64,000 nt of DNA from CAG-390 sp045636385 (GTDB lineage Bacteria > Bacillota > Clostridia > Oscillospirales > CAG-272). Below the pieces are notes generated by a model, which ran no database searches, was not told the origin of the DNA, and saw nothing but the letters and a program-made list of their open reading frames with translations. Below are positions 33,949-40,917 of the stretch, piece by piece (the first letter of the stretch is position 1; each line of letters begins with the position of its first letter). The stretch is taken from NCBI GenBank assembly GCA_045636385.1, contig JAZTXK010000030.1, positions 1 to 64,000 on the forward strand, written 5' to 3'. The position numbers and the translations under genes were made by a program.

Positions 33949-34446
33949 TCAGATCAGATGGCTGAGAGCCTCAATGCCGCCCGAGAAGATGATGTCAAGT
34001 AATGCGATAACGATTACAAGTGCGATAATAACTACAATAACTGTGATAGTATTACGGCGGACGTCCTCTTTAGAGGACCAGGTTACCTTTTTCAGCTCAC
34101 TCTTATAGTCGCTGATAAACTTCTTTACCTTAGCCTGGAAGGAAGGAATAGCAAAGTAGCAGATTACGAATGCAGCTACACCGAGAACGATGATGGATGC
34201 GGAAACGATAATGTCAACCCAGTTGATGGTGTGATCATGCTCGTCTTCACTTTCACCCTCGTGGTCGTGATCGTCATCTGCAGGTGCGGTGGTTTCCTCT
34301 GCGGGAGCCTCGGTTACGTCGCCTGCAACCTCTGCGGTTGTTTCAGCGGACTCACCGGTGACTTCATCGGCAAAGACGTTAGCGGTAAGGAGTGTGAGCA
34401 TCAGCATTGCGGCAAGGATAACCGCAAGGATCTTTGATGTCTTCAT
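33949..34446 (-). CDS. secE: SecE with an added signal peptide, His/acidic extracytoplasmic segment and extra membrane helix
   Basis: A 165-residue protein, versus 60-80 for typical single-helix SecE. The C-terminal 63 residues are SecE: amphipathic FISDYKSELKKVTWSSKEDV followed by the membrane helix (about 134-155). Ahead of it are a signal-peptide-like helix (1-26, ending VFA), a TTEAP-type linker, an acidic/histidine stretch DDDHDHEGESEDEHDH (about 57-72) and another helix (about 77-100). The position between rpmG and nusG is the classic one, so identity is secure. The extension would place a metal-binding-like segment outside the cell, beside the translocon. Unusual; role unknown. Confidence 0.92.
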   Translation of the reverse strand: MKTSKILAVILAAMLMLTLLTANVFADEVTGESAETTAEVAGDVTEAPAEETTAPADDDHDHEGESEDEHDHTINWVDIIVSASIIVLGVAAFVICYFAIPSFQAKVKKFISDYKSELKKVTWSSKEDVRRNTITVIVVIIALVIVIALLDIIFSGGIEALSHLI

Positions 34447-34456
34447 AGCGTCCCCC

Positions 34457-34618
34457 TTACTTGGTTTCTCTGTGAAGAGTGTGCTTACGGCAGAATTTGC
34501 AATACTTCTTCAGCTCAAGTCTGTCGGGCGTATTCTTCTTGTTCTTTTTTGTGTCGTAGTTTCTCTGCTTGCACTCGGTGCATGCGAGAGTAACCTTGAC
34601 TCTGGAATCATTAGCCAT
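34457..34618 (-). CDS. rpmG: Ribosomal protein bL33
   Basis: A 53-residue L33, MANDSRVKVTLACTECKQRN and ending CKFCRKHTLHRETK, with both CxxC pairs kept, so it is the zinc-binding form. AGGAGG lies about ten bases upstream. First gene of the rpmG-secE-nusG-rplK-rplA operon, ten bases before secE. Confidence 0.95.
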   Translation of the reverse strand: MANDSRVKVTLACTECKQRNYDTKKNKKNTPDRLELKKYCKFCRKHTLHRETK

Positions 34619-34772
34619 ATTGTCGGCACCTCCTGTGATAGTTTATTTGACCGCTTCTTGGTGCGGTCGGTGTACCTCCCTCTTGCCGGCGCGGACAGGG
34701 CCTGTGGTGCGAGTCTTGTCCACTCTTTTTTCGTAAAAAGCACACGAAAAAAGAGCCTCTGCCAACAGAGGT
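34619..34772 (-). promoter_or_regulatory. Structured 5' leader of the rpmG-secE-nusG-rplK-rplA operon
   Basis: About 150 untranslated bases. First a CCTCTG/CAGAGG hairpin (34756-34771) running into CTCTTTTTT, which looks like an early intrinsic terminator. That T-run is also the left arm of a second hairpin CTCTTTTTTCG/CGAAAAAAGAG (34723-34755). Later, GACCGC/GCGGTC (34649-34668) lies ahead of the ribosome site. The layout allows attenuation; the trigger is unknown. Confidence 0.55.
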
Positions 34773-34778
34773 AAAAAT

Positions 34779-34807
34779 ATTATACTACTTTTATGAAAAA
34801 AAGTCAA
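34779..34807 (-). promoter_or_regulatory. Promoter of the ribosomal/secretion operon
   Basis: Minus strand TTGACT (34802-34807), 17-bp spacer, TATAAT (34779-34784). Confidence 0.82.
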
Positions 34808-34949
34808 TAGTTTTCCCGAATATTTTTTGCGTTTTCGGATATTTTTTTGATAAAATCAGCATTCGTACATAAATTTCTCAATTCGTGACAAAATAAGGTG
34901 GGAAACAAAACCCATTTATATCCCTTATATATAAGGAAGGAACTTACAA

Positions 34950-35390
34950 ATGAAAGAAAGAACCAAAAGAATCTGCGCCGTCGGCGGCTCGGTATTGACC
35001 GCGCTTTCGATCGCACTGTCGCTTCTCGCATTCGTCGCAATCGGCGTATATGCCGCTACCGATACCGGCATGCCTATGATGAGCGACGTCATCCCCGATG
35101 AAAACGGAACCTCAGCGCTCCCTCTGCCGGAGGGAGGAAACGTTGACTCTGACGTCGTGACACCTAACGACAGCTCGCGCACCCCCTCGATGACAAGTGA
35201 AACTCCCACGACAACTACTCCCCCCGCAACTACCACCGCGCGTCCCGCTACCACAACGTCTCCCGACGGCACCGATACGGGAATGGCGGAAGAAGAGGGC
35301 GGCGGTATCCTCGGCGCAATCATCGCGGTTATAGTCGTTGTGGCGATCATACTCGTTGTTATTGCGCTGATTCCCAGAAAAAAGCACTGA
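34950..35390 (+). CDS. Bitopic surface protein with Thr/Pro-rich linker
   Basis: A 146-residue protein of unknown family. An N-terminal hydrophobic helix (about 12-34, with KRICAVGGSVLTALSIALSL before it) may be a signal or anchor. Residues about 70-108 are a Thr/Pro/Ala linker (TPTTTTPPATTTARPATTTS). A second helix (about 120-140) is followed by RKKH. AAGGAAGG lies upstream of the ATG. It is a single-gene transcript ended by the terminator at 35441. It could be a spacer-like surface protein; no domain is recognisable. Confidence 0.65.
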   Translation: MKERTKRICAVGGSVLTALSIALSLLAFVAIGVYAATDTGMPMMSDVIPDENGTSALPLPEGGNVDSDVVTPNDSSRTPSMTSETPTTTTPPATTTARPATTTSPDGTDTGMAEEEGGGILGAIIAVIVVVAIILVVIALIPRKKH

Positions 35391-35440
35391 GAATGGCAGG
35401 GCTGAGGAAATTCTCCTCAACTTTACACTTTTCACAGCAA

Positions 35441-35472
35441 AGAAAAACCCGCGCGTCTGCGCGGGTTTTTCT
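35441..35472. terminator. Bidirectional intrinsic terminator
   Basis: AGAAAAACCCGCGC-GTCT-GCGCGGGTTTTTCT between the Thr-rich protein gene and secG. Confidence 0.88.
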
Positions 35473-35485
35473 GCGTTGAGTTTGA

Positions 35486-35725
35486 TTATGCAACGATAAG
35501 GTACATCACAAGAACGATTACTGCGAAAACGCCTGCGATGATGGGAGTGAGCTTGTTGAGAAGCTTATCGAGGCGGGAGTTTCTGTCCTTGCCGAGGAAG
35601 GACTCAGCCGCGCCGGAAATAACGCCCATGCCTCCGTCCTTGGAAGACTGAAGAAGAACAGCCACTACAAGGAAAAGAGCGAATACGATGAGAATGATAC
35701 CAAAGGTAATCTCAAGACCTGTCAT
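35486..35725 (-). CDS. secG: Preprotein translocase subunit SecG
   Basis: A 79-residue, two-helix SecG. LEITFGIILIVFALFLVVAV is followed by LLQSSKDGGMGVISG, the conserved LLQ..K..G loop, and a second helix near the C-terminus. It assists SecYEG export. GGAGG lies upstream. Stands alone, next to a tRNA gene. Confidence 0.93.
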   Translation of the reverse strand: MTGLEITFGIILIVFALFLVVAVLLQSSKDGGMGVISGAAESFLGKDRNSRLDKLLNKLTPIIAGVFAVIVLVMYLIVA

Positions 35726-35779
35726 TGATGCAAACCTCCTTACAGAATTATATTTGCCTATCGAATAAAAAGCAAAAAA

Positions 35780-35868
35780 TGGCGGAGGGAAAGGGATTCG
35801 AACCCTTGTGGGCTTTCGCCCAAACGGTTTTCAAGACCGCCTCGTTATGACCACTTCGATATCCCTCC
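35780..35868 (-). tRNA. tRNA-Ser (anticodon UGA)
   Basis: The minus strand folds with acceptor arms GGAGGGA/TCCCTCC, a TTCGAATCC T-arm, a long variable arm (TTGGGCGAAAGCCCAC) typical of class II tRNAs, and anticodon loop CTTGAAA (TGA). CCA is encoded. Confidence 0.95.
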
Positions 35869-35985
35869 AAAGCGGGGAAATTCGATACGCAAAAATGCAT
35901 ATTATATAATATCATACATTTTGAGATTTGTCAAGACCTATTTGTTAATTTATTTTGTAATATGGTAAAAATGGAGCTTTTTTCG

Positions 35986-36014
35986 TTGACAAAGTGAGCG
36001 GGGTGTGTTATAAT
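35986..36014 (+). promoter_or_regulatory. Promoter of RNase P RNA
   Basis: TTGACA (35986-35991), 17-bp spacer, TATAAT (36009-36014), seven bases before the mature RNA start. Consensus at both hexamers. Confidence 0.9.
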
Positions 36015-36020
36015 ATGTAA

Positions 36021-36374
36021 GCAACTCTGCCGGACGGCCGCGCGGTATGGTGCCGAAAGGTATTACCGTGAGGAAAGTCCGGGCTTCGCAGGGCAGGATA
36101 GCTGATAACGTCAGCCGCAGGTGACTGCCGGGAAAGTGCAACAGAAATAAACCGCCCGCGCATGCGGGTAAGGATGGAAAGGCGAGGTAAGAGCTCACCA
36201 GTTCCTATGGTAACATAGGTCCGCTGTAAACCCTATCCGAAGCAACACCGTATGGGAGTCGTTTGCCCGACACATACTCCCGGGTGGCATGAGGGAAACC
36301 TCGGAGCTATGTGGTGACACATAGCAAAGACAGATGGTCGTCCACGACAGAACCCGGCTTATAGGCAGAGTTGC
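36021..36374 (+). ncRNA. rnpB: RNase P RNA, probably A-type
   Basis: The catalytic RNA that matures tRNA 5' ends. Conserved blocks are present: GAGGAAAGTCCGGGCT near the 5' end, GTGCAACAGAAA, GTAAACCCTATCCG, and ACAGAACCCGGCTTATAGGC near the 3' end. The P1 stem pairs GCAACTCTGCC with GGCAGAGTTGC, which sets the ends. A strong promoter lies directly upstream. The terminator hairpin that follows is also the first unit of a palindrome array. Confidence 0.95.
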
Positions 36375-36568
36375 GTCACACGCTTAAGCGTGTGACGCAG
36401 TTTTATTCGCCTTCGGCGAGTTTTATTGCTTTGCAGTTTTATTCGGCTTGCGCCGAGTGGTATTCGCTTCGCGAGGTTTTTGGCGAATAAAATATCACTG
36501 CGTAACGCAGTGAAGCAATAACACTTTTGCGCAGCAAAAATAACACGCCGACTAAGTCGGCATAACAC
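36373..36568. repeat. Array of short palindromes with spacers AGTTTTATT and ATAACAC
   Basis: First, GCGTCACACGC with its partner (36373-36398; also the rnpB terminator). Then CGCC-TTC-GGCG, GC-TTT-GC, CGGC-TTGC-GCCG and CGC-TTC-GCG are separated by AGTTTTATT (three exact copies) and AGTGGTATT. A second run, CACTGCGT/ACGCAGTG, TTTTGC-GCA-GCAAAA and GCCGACT-A-AGTCGGC, is separated by AATAACAC or ATAACAC. No gene here. Confidence 0.8.
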
Positions 36569-36577
36569 TGAAACTAC

Positions 36578-36607
36578 AGCACCCGAATGATCGGGTGCTT
36601 ATTTATT
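36578..36607 (+). terminator. Intrinsic terminator after the palindrome array
   Basis: AGCACCCGA-ATGA-TCGGGTGCT followed by TATTTATTT. Confidence 0.7.
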
Positions 36608-36650
36608 TGCAATTTTTTTCAGCAAAAGAGAACAAATATGCAAATCCCAC

Positions 36651-36679
36651 TTGACATTTCGGAGGCTTTGTAGTATAAT
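36651..36679 (+). promoter_or_regulatory. Promoter of the first exchanger
   Basis: TTGACA (36651-36656), 17-bp spacer, TATAAT (36674-36679). The spacer end GTAG matches the promoter of the second exchanger. Confidence 0.85.
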
Positions 36680-36751
36680 ATGTGAGCTTCCTATTTATCA
36701 CATATATAAATAGGAAGAAAACATGCACATTTTCGCAGAAAGAAGGTAAAA

Positions 36752-37750
36752 ATGGAAACAATTTTGAACATCTGGAGCATCATTTCTCCTTACGTGCTGC
36801 TCATCGTCGGCTTTGTTTGTCTTATCAAGGGAGCGGATCTTTTCGTTGACGGTTCTTCAAGCGTTGCGAAGCTTCTCAAGGTCCCCTCAATCATCATCGG
36901 TCTTACCGTTGTTGCTTTCGGAACAAGTATGCCTGAGGCATCGGTGTCGATCAGCTCGGCTATCGCGGGCGCAAATGAGCTTGCGGTAAGTAACGTAGTC
37001 GGCTCTAACATATTCAATCTTCTCGTCGTTCTCGGCGCGAGCGCGCTCATTATGCCCGTTTGCGTTGGGAAGGACTCGGTCAAGAAGGAGATCCCCTTCT
37101 CGATCCTTTGCACAGTCGCACTTCTCGGCGCGCTTCTTCTCGGCAAGAACGCGGAAGGCTTCACCCTCGGCTGGATCGCGGGACTTATTCTTCTCGCTCT
37201 CTTCGCTTTCTATATGTATTGGCAGATCAGCGCGGCTCTCAAGGCACGCCGTGCAGGTGCTGCCGAAGAAGAGGATGACGGCAAAAAGATCTCGCTTCCC
37301 AAGTCGCTTATCTTTATCGTTATCGGCATCGCGGCGATCATTCTCGGCGGTAACTGGGTAGTAAGCGGCGCGACCTCGATCGCTTATAAGTTCGGTATGA
37401 GCGAAACTCTGGTCGGTATGACTATCGTTGCGGTAGGTACATCGCTTCCCGAGCTCGTTACCTCCATGGTTGCGGCAAAGAAGGGCGAGAGCGATATTGC
37501 GCTCGGCAACGTTATCGGATCGAATATCTTCAATGTTATATTCATCCTCGGCTTCAGCTGCCTTGTTTCCCCCATCACCGTCGGTACTGAGGCGATCATT
37601 GATACTATCTTTGCAATCGTAGTTACCGCTGTCGGACTTGTATTTTCGGCAACCAAGCTCAAATTCCAGCGCTGGGAGGGCGGCGTGTTCGTGGCTACTT
37701 ACGTGGTTTACCTCACCTACATGATCCTCCGCGCATACGCGATTATTTAA
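36752..37750 (+). CDS. CaCA-family cation/calcium exchanger, first tandem copy
   Basis: A 332-residue, about ten-helix antiporter of the YrbG/NCX-like CaCA family. Both alpha repeats are intact: PEASVSISSAIAG ... VVGSNIFN in the first half and PELVTSMVAAKKG ... VIGSNIFN in the second, holding the acidic and polar ion-binding residues. It likely exchanges Ca2+ for Na+ or H+ at the membrane. A short acidic loop (AAEEEDDGKK) lies between the halves. AAGGTAAAAATG is the start region. The next gene is a close paralogue with its own similar promoter. Confidence 0.93.
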   Translation: METILNIWSIISPYVLLIVGFVCLIKGADLFVDGSSSVAKLLKVPSIIIGLTVVAFGTSMPEASVSISSAIAGANELAVSNVVGSNIFNLLVVLGASALIMPVCVGKDSVKKEIPFSILCTVALLGALLLGKNAEGFTLGWIAGLILLALFAFYMYWQISAALKARRAGAAEEEDDGKKISLPKSLIFIVIGIAAIILGGNWVVSGATSIAYKFGMSETLVGMTIVAVGTSLPELVTSMVAAKKGESDIALGNVIGSNIFNVIFILGFSCLVSPITVGTEAIIDTIFAIVVTAVGLVFSATKLKFQRWEGGVFVATYVVYLTYMILRAYAII

Positions 37751-37760
37751 ATTAATATGA

Positions 37761-37793
37761 AAATAAGGAGCCTCGTTTGGCTCCTTATTTTTG
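37761..37793 (+). terminator. Intrinsic terminator between the exchangers
   Basis: AAATAAGGAGCC/GGCTCCTTATTT stem with a T-rich tail. Confidence 0.85.
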
Positions 37794-37887
37794 TATTCGA
37801 TCTGTGTTACCGAAGAGTATGCAGAAAAGCGAATTTGATAATTTTGTAAATAATATGATACACGGATATGTAAATCCGGCTTTACAG

Positions 37888-37916
37888 TTGACAAATTGCG
37901 GTTTTTGTAGTATAAT
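37888..37916 (+). promoter_or_regulatory. Promoter of the second exchanger
   Basis: TTGACA (37888-37893), 17-bp spacer, TATAAT (37911-37916); the spacer also ends TTTGTAG as in the first copy, so promoter and gene were probably duplicated together. Confidence 0.85.
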
Positions 37917-37977
37917 GTTCAAGTTAATATTAAAATATGAAGAAAAAAAGCGACTACATCGCGGAAAGCAGGTAAAA

Positions 37978-38970
37978 ATGAACATTTTTCTCGCAATTCT
38001 TGCGCTCGTCGGCGGTTTCGTGGCTCTTATCAAGGGCGCGGACTGGTTCGTTGAAGGTTCTTCGAGCGTAGCAAAGCTTCTCAAGGTTCCCACCATCGTT
38101 ATCGGTCTTACCGTCGTTGCGCTCGGAACAAGCCTTCCCGAGGCATCGGTTTCGATCAGCTCGGCTCTCAAGGGCGCAAACTCGCTCGCGATCAGTAACG
38201 TAGTCGGATCGAATATCTTCAATACCCTCGTCGTTCTCGGCGCGAGTGCACTTATCGTTCCCGTTTGCGTACAGCCCGGCTCGGTTAAGAAGGAGATCCC
38301 CTTCTCGATCCTTTGCACCTTCGCACTTCTCGGCTCGCTTTTCCTCGGTGCAGGTGTTGCAATTCCTGCAAACGGTGATAAGACCGTAAATACATATACC
38401 CTTACCCGTGTTGGAGGTCTTGTACTTATCGCTCTCTTTGCATTCTATATGTACTGGCAGATCAGCGCGGCAATGAAGGCACGCAAGGCAGGTGAGCTTG
38501 AAGAGGAAGATGACGTTAAGATCATGTCCCCCCTCAAGTCCGTGATCGCTATCGTTGGCGGTGTTGCTTGCATCATCATCGGCGGTAACTTCGTTGTTGA
38601 AGGCGCATCCGCTATCGCAATGAAATTCGGTATGAGCGAGACCCTCGTAGGTATGACCATCGTTGCTATCGGTACGTCCCTCCCCGAGCTTGTAACCTCT
38701 ATGGTTGCGGCTAAGAAGGGCGAGAGCGACCTCGCACTCGGTAACGCTATCGGCTCGAATATCTTCAATATCGTATTCATCCTCGGCTTCAGCGCACTTA
38801 TCTCCCCCATGACGGTAGATATCCTCGCTATCATCGACACCATCGCTGTTATCGGCGTCAGCGCGCTCACCCTCGGCTTCGCCGCTACCGGCAAGAAGAT
38901 CTCCCGCGTAGAAGGTGCGATCATGATCGCGGCGTACGTTGGATACTTCGTATATATGTTCTTAAGATAA
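37978..38970 (+). CDS. CaCA-family cation/calcium exchanger, second tandem copy
   Basis: A 330-residue paralogue of the preceding exchanger, with the same alpha repeats (PEASVSISSALKG ... VVGSNIFN; PELVTSMVAAKKG ... AIGSNIFN) and acidic loop (ELEEEDDVK). A loop near residue 125-140 is about 12 residues longer (GVAIPANGDKTVNTYTLTR). The start at 37978 follows CGGAAAGCAGG, mirroring the first copy. The GH16 gene starts one base after its stop, suggesting read-through and coupled translation. Confidence 0.93.
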   Translation: MNIFLAILALVGGFVALIKGADWFVEGSSSVAKLLKVPTIVIGLTVVALGTSLPEASVSISSALKGANSLAISNVVGSNIFNTLVVLGASALIVPVCVQPGSVKKEIPFSILCTFALLGSLFLGAGVAIPANGDKTVNTYTLTRVGGLVLIALFAFYMYWQISAAMKARKAGELEEEDDVKIMSPLKSVIAIVGGVACIIIGGNFVVEGASAIAMKFGMSETLVGMTIVAIGTSLPELVTSMVAAKKGESDLALGNAIGSNIFNIVFILGFSALISPMTVDILAIIDTIAVIGVSALTLGFAATGKKISRVEGAIMIAAYVGYFVYMFLR

Positions 38971-38971
38971 A

Positions 38972-39883
38972 ATGGCATTTCAGCAGGTTAATTTAACCGA
39001 TTGCAATATGACCGCGACGGATGCGGTAAAGGATCGCGCACCGAGCATTCTTCCTTCTGATAAGAATTGGAAGCTCGTCTGGAACGATGAGTTTGACGGC
39101 GCGGCACTCGACGAGAGCAAGTGGAACTACCGCCTCAATTTCTGGGGCTACCGTTCACCCGCTTTCACCACAGAGGGCGTCGAGGTCAGCGACGGAACGC
39201 TGAAGATCAATCTTCTGCGCAAGGGCGACGATTTCTGCTCCGCGCATCTGCAGACGGGCGGACTTACCTTCGACAATCCCCGCGACGAGACCTCGCGCAA
39301 CTTCTGGTCATTCGGCAAGAAGGATCCCGCGAAGTTTATGCATAAATACGGCTTTTACGAGATCAGATGCCGTCTGCCCAAGTGCGACGGCTGGCACGCC
39401 GCTTTCTGGCTTCAGGCACCCGGCATCGGTTCGCATCCCGACCCCGAGGTTGCGGGAGTTGAGTGCGATATTATGGAAAATTACCGTCAGCATAAATTCG
39501 GCACTATGATCTGCGGCAACGGCTGGGGCGGTTACGGCGCGGAAAGCGAATGGGCAGGTCATTTCGAATTTCCCCTTGAGGAAACCGAGGACGGCTGGCA
39601 TCGCTACGCCGTGGATTGGACTCCCGAGGGATATACCTTCTACGCCGACGGTAAGCTCGTCGGACGCCAGATGGCTCCCGAATGCCCCGTTTCGCGCGTC
39701 GAGCAGTTTATCCTCGTCTCGACCGAATGTCACGGCTACAACCGCGTGTTCAAGAAGAGCGGAGAAGCGGGCGAGTCGACCGATAAGGGCTGCTGCGCAG
39801 GCGATCCCGTTCCCGAGCTCTTCGATGCAATCCTCCCCGACGTCTTCGAGGTCGATTACGTCAGAGTTTTTGATTCGATATAA
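38972..39883 (+). CDS. Glycoside hydrolase family 16 enzyme, no signal peptide
   Basis: A 303-residue GH16 beta-glucanase-like enzyme. The retaining catalytic motif ExDxxE appears as ECDIME (Glu164, Asp166, Glu169). The N-terminal lobe WNDEFDGAALDESKW and the C-terminal FEVDYVRVF are typical. The family cleaves beta-1,3 or mixed beta-glucans, agars or related glycans. No export signal is seen, odd for an enzyme that normally acts outside. The start lies one base after the exchanger stop with no clear ribosome site, so it depends on coupled translation or on a later start at residue 13. Confidence 0.88.
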   Translation: MAFQQVNLTDCNMTATDAVKDRAPSILPSDKNWKLVWNDEFDGAALDESKWNYRLNFWGYRSPAFTTEGVEVSDGTLKINLLRKGDDFCSAHLQTGGLTFDNPRDETSRNFWSFGKKDPAKFMHKYGFYEIRCRLPKCDGWHAAFWLQAPGIGSHPDPEVAGVECDIMENYRQHKFGTMICGNGWGGYGAESEWAGHFEFPLEETEDGWHRYAVDWTPEGYTFYADGKLVGRQMAPECPVSRVEQFILVSTECHGYNRVFKKSGEAGESTDKGCCAGDPVPELFDAILPDVFEVDYVRVFDSI

Positions 39884-39890
39884 TAAAAAT

Positions 39891-39929
39891 TCTCGGATAT
39901 CTGAACATATCAGATATCCGAGATTCTTT
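39891..39929. terminator. Bidirectional intrinsic terminator
   Basis: TCTCGGATATCTGA/TCAGATATCCGAGA stem with T-rich and A-rich flanks, between GH16 and the convergent GDPD gene. Confidence 0.85.
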
Positions 39930-40694
39930 TTATTTGTAAATTCTTCTTCCGATCTCGTCAAGATAAGCGATAAGCTCGTGCGGGTCGTTGGCGGTGATGT
40001 TGGTGAACCCGAATTTCATACAACGCTCTGCCGCCTCGCGGGAGTCTGCGTGGTAGCCCCAAGCCTGAATGCCGCGCTCGTCGAGCATTTTTACAAGCGC
40101 CACGATCTCCTCATCCGACATACTCATCGGCACGCCCATACCGTACATACGGTCGAGCACGCGGGGATCGTAGTGCTTCATCTTGACGGGCGGCTGTCCT
40201 TGCGTTTTAACGTGAGGATAGTGATCCTGAACGTAGAGAAGAGTCTGTGCATCAAAGCTTGCAATTACCGAACGCTCAAGCAGACCGTATTTTTCGAGCA
40301 GCGCGATCGCTACGTCAACAACGTGCGGACGCTGTTCCTTGATCTCAACGTTGAGCACCATATGCGCGGGGGCTTCGTCACGGATGCACTCAAGAGCCTC
40401 CTCAAAGGTGGGCACGCGCTCGCCGGGGAAACCGAATTTAACACCCGCATCGAGAGCCTTTACCTCTTCGAGCGTCTTGAACCAGACAGACCCCGTGCCG
40501 TCGGTGGTGCGGTCGACCATACTGTCGTGCATAACGATCATAACGTCGTCGCGTGTGAGCTGAATATCAAATTCAAGCACGTCAACGCCGAGCTTGAACG
40601 CCTCGCGGAAGGATATAAGAGTGTTTTCGGGCATATATTTCTGACATCCTCTGTGACCCGTAACACCGAGCTTTTCTTTGTTCTGATCCCACAT
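39930..40694 (-). CDS. Glycerophosphodiester phosphodiesterase family protein
   Basis: A 254-residue GDPD-fold enzyme. TGHRGCQKYMPENTLISF carries the catalytic HR; EFDIQLTRDDVMIVMHD supplies the Glu, Asp and His metal/catalytic residues. It hydrolyses glycerophosphodiesters to an alcohol and glycerol-3-phosphate. No signal peptide. The start at 40694 is set by AGGAGG eight bases upstream, with a promoter behind it. Divergent from the large sigma-fusion gene. Confidence 0.92.
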   Translation of the reverse strand: MWDQNKEKLGVTGHRGCQKYMPENTLISFREAFKLGVDVLEFDIQLTRDDVMIVMHDSMVDRTTDGTGSVWFKTLEEVKALDAGVKFGFPGERVPTFEEALECIRDEAPAHMVLNVEIKEQRPHVVDVAIALLEKYGLLERSVIASFDAQTLLYVQDHYPHVKTQGQPPVKMKHYDPRVLDRMYGMGVPMSMSDEEIVALVKMLDERGIQAWGYHADSREAAERCMKFGFTNITANDPHELIAYLDEIGRRIYK

Positions 40695-40727
40695 AATACT
40701 GTCCTCCTGTGGCGATTGTTTGGAATA

Positions 40728-40756
40728 ATTATAGCATAAAACGGTGGGATTGTAAA
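40728..40756 (-). promoter_or_regulatory. Promoter of the GDPD gene
   Basis: Minus strand TTTACA (40751-40756), 17-bp spacer ending TTTTATGC, TATAAT (40728-40733). Confidence 0.75.
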
Positions 40757-40779
40757 GTGAGCTCCGCGAAATTCCCGTA

Positions 40780-40808
40780 TAGACAAACTCAAAAATATAT
40801 GATATAAT
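40780..40808 (+). promoter_or_regulatory. Promoter of the sigma-fusion gene
   Basis: TAGACA (40780-40785), 17-bp spacer, TATAAT (40803-40808) with an extended TGA. About 105 bases before the TTG start. A further TTGACA at 40864 lacks a -10. Confidence 0.65.
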
Positions 40809-40917
40809 ATTTTTGCACAAAAATAAAAAAATTCCTCTCTCAATCCAACCCGCGGACGTTTACTTGACACTAACAGATGAACGTTCAAAAAGGAATAAAC
40901 CGAAAGGAGAACGCGAA

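Noticed and set aside
34619..34772. tRNA gene before rpmG
   Set aside because: Hairpins do not form a cloverleaf and no T-loop consensus is present.
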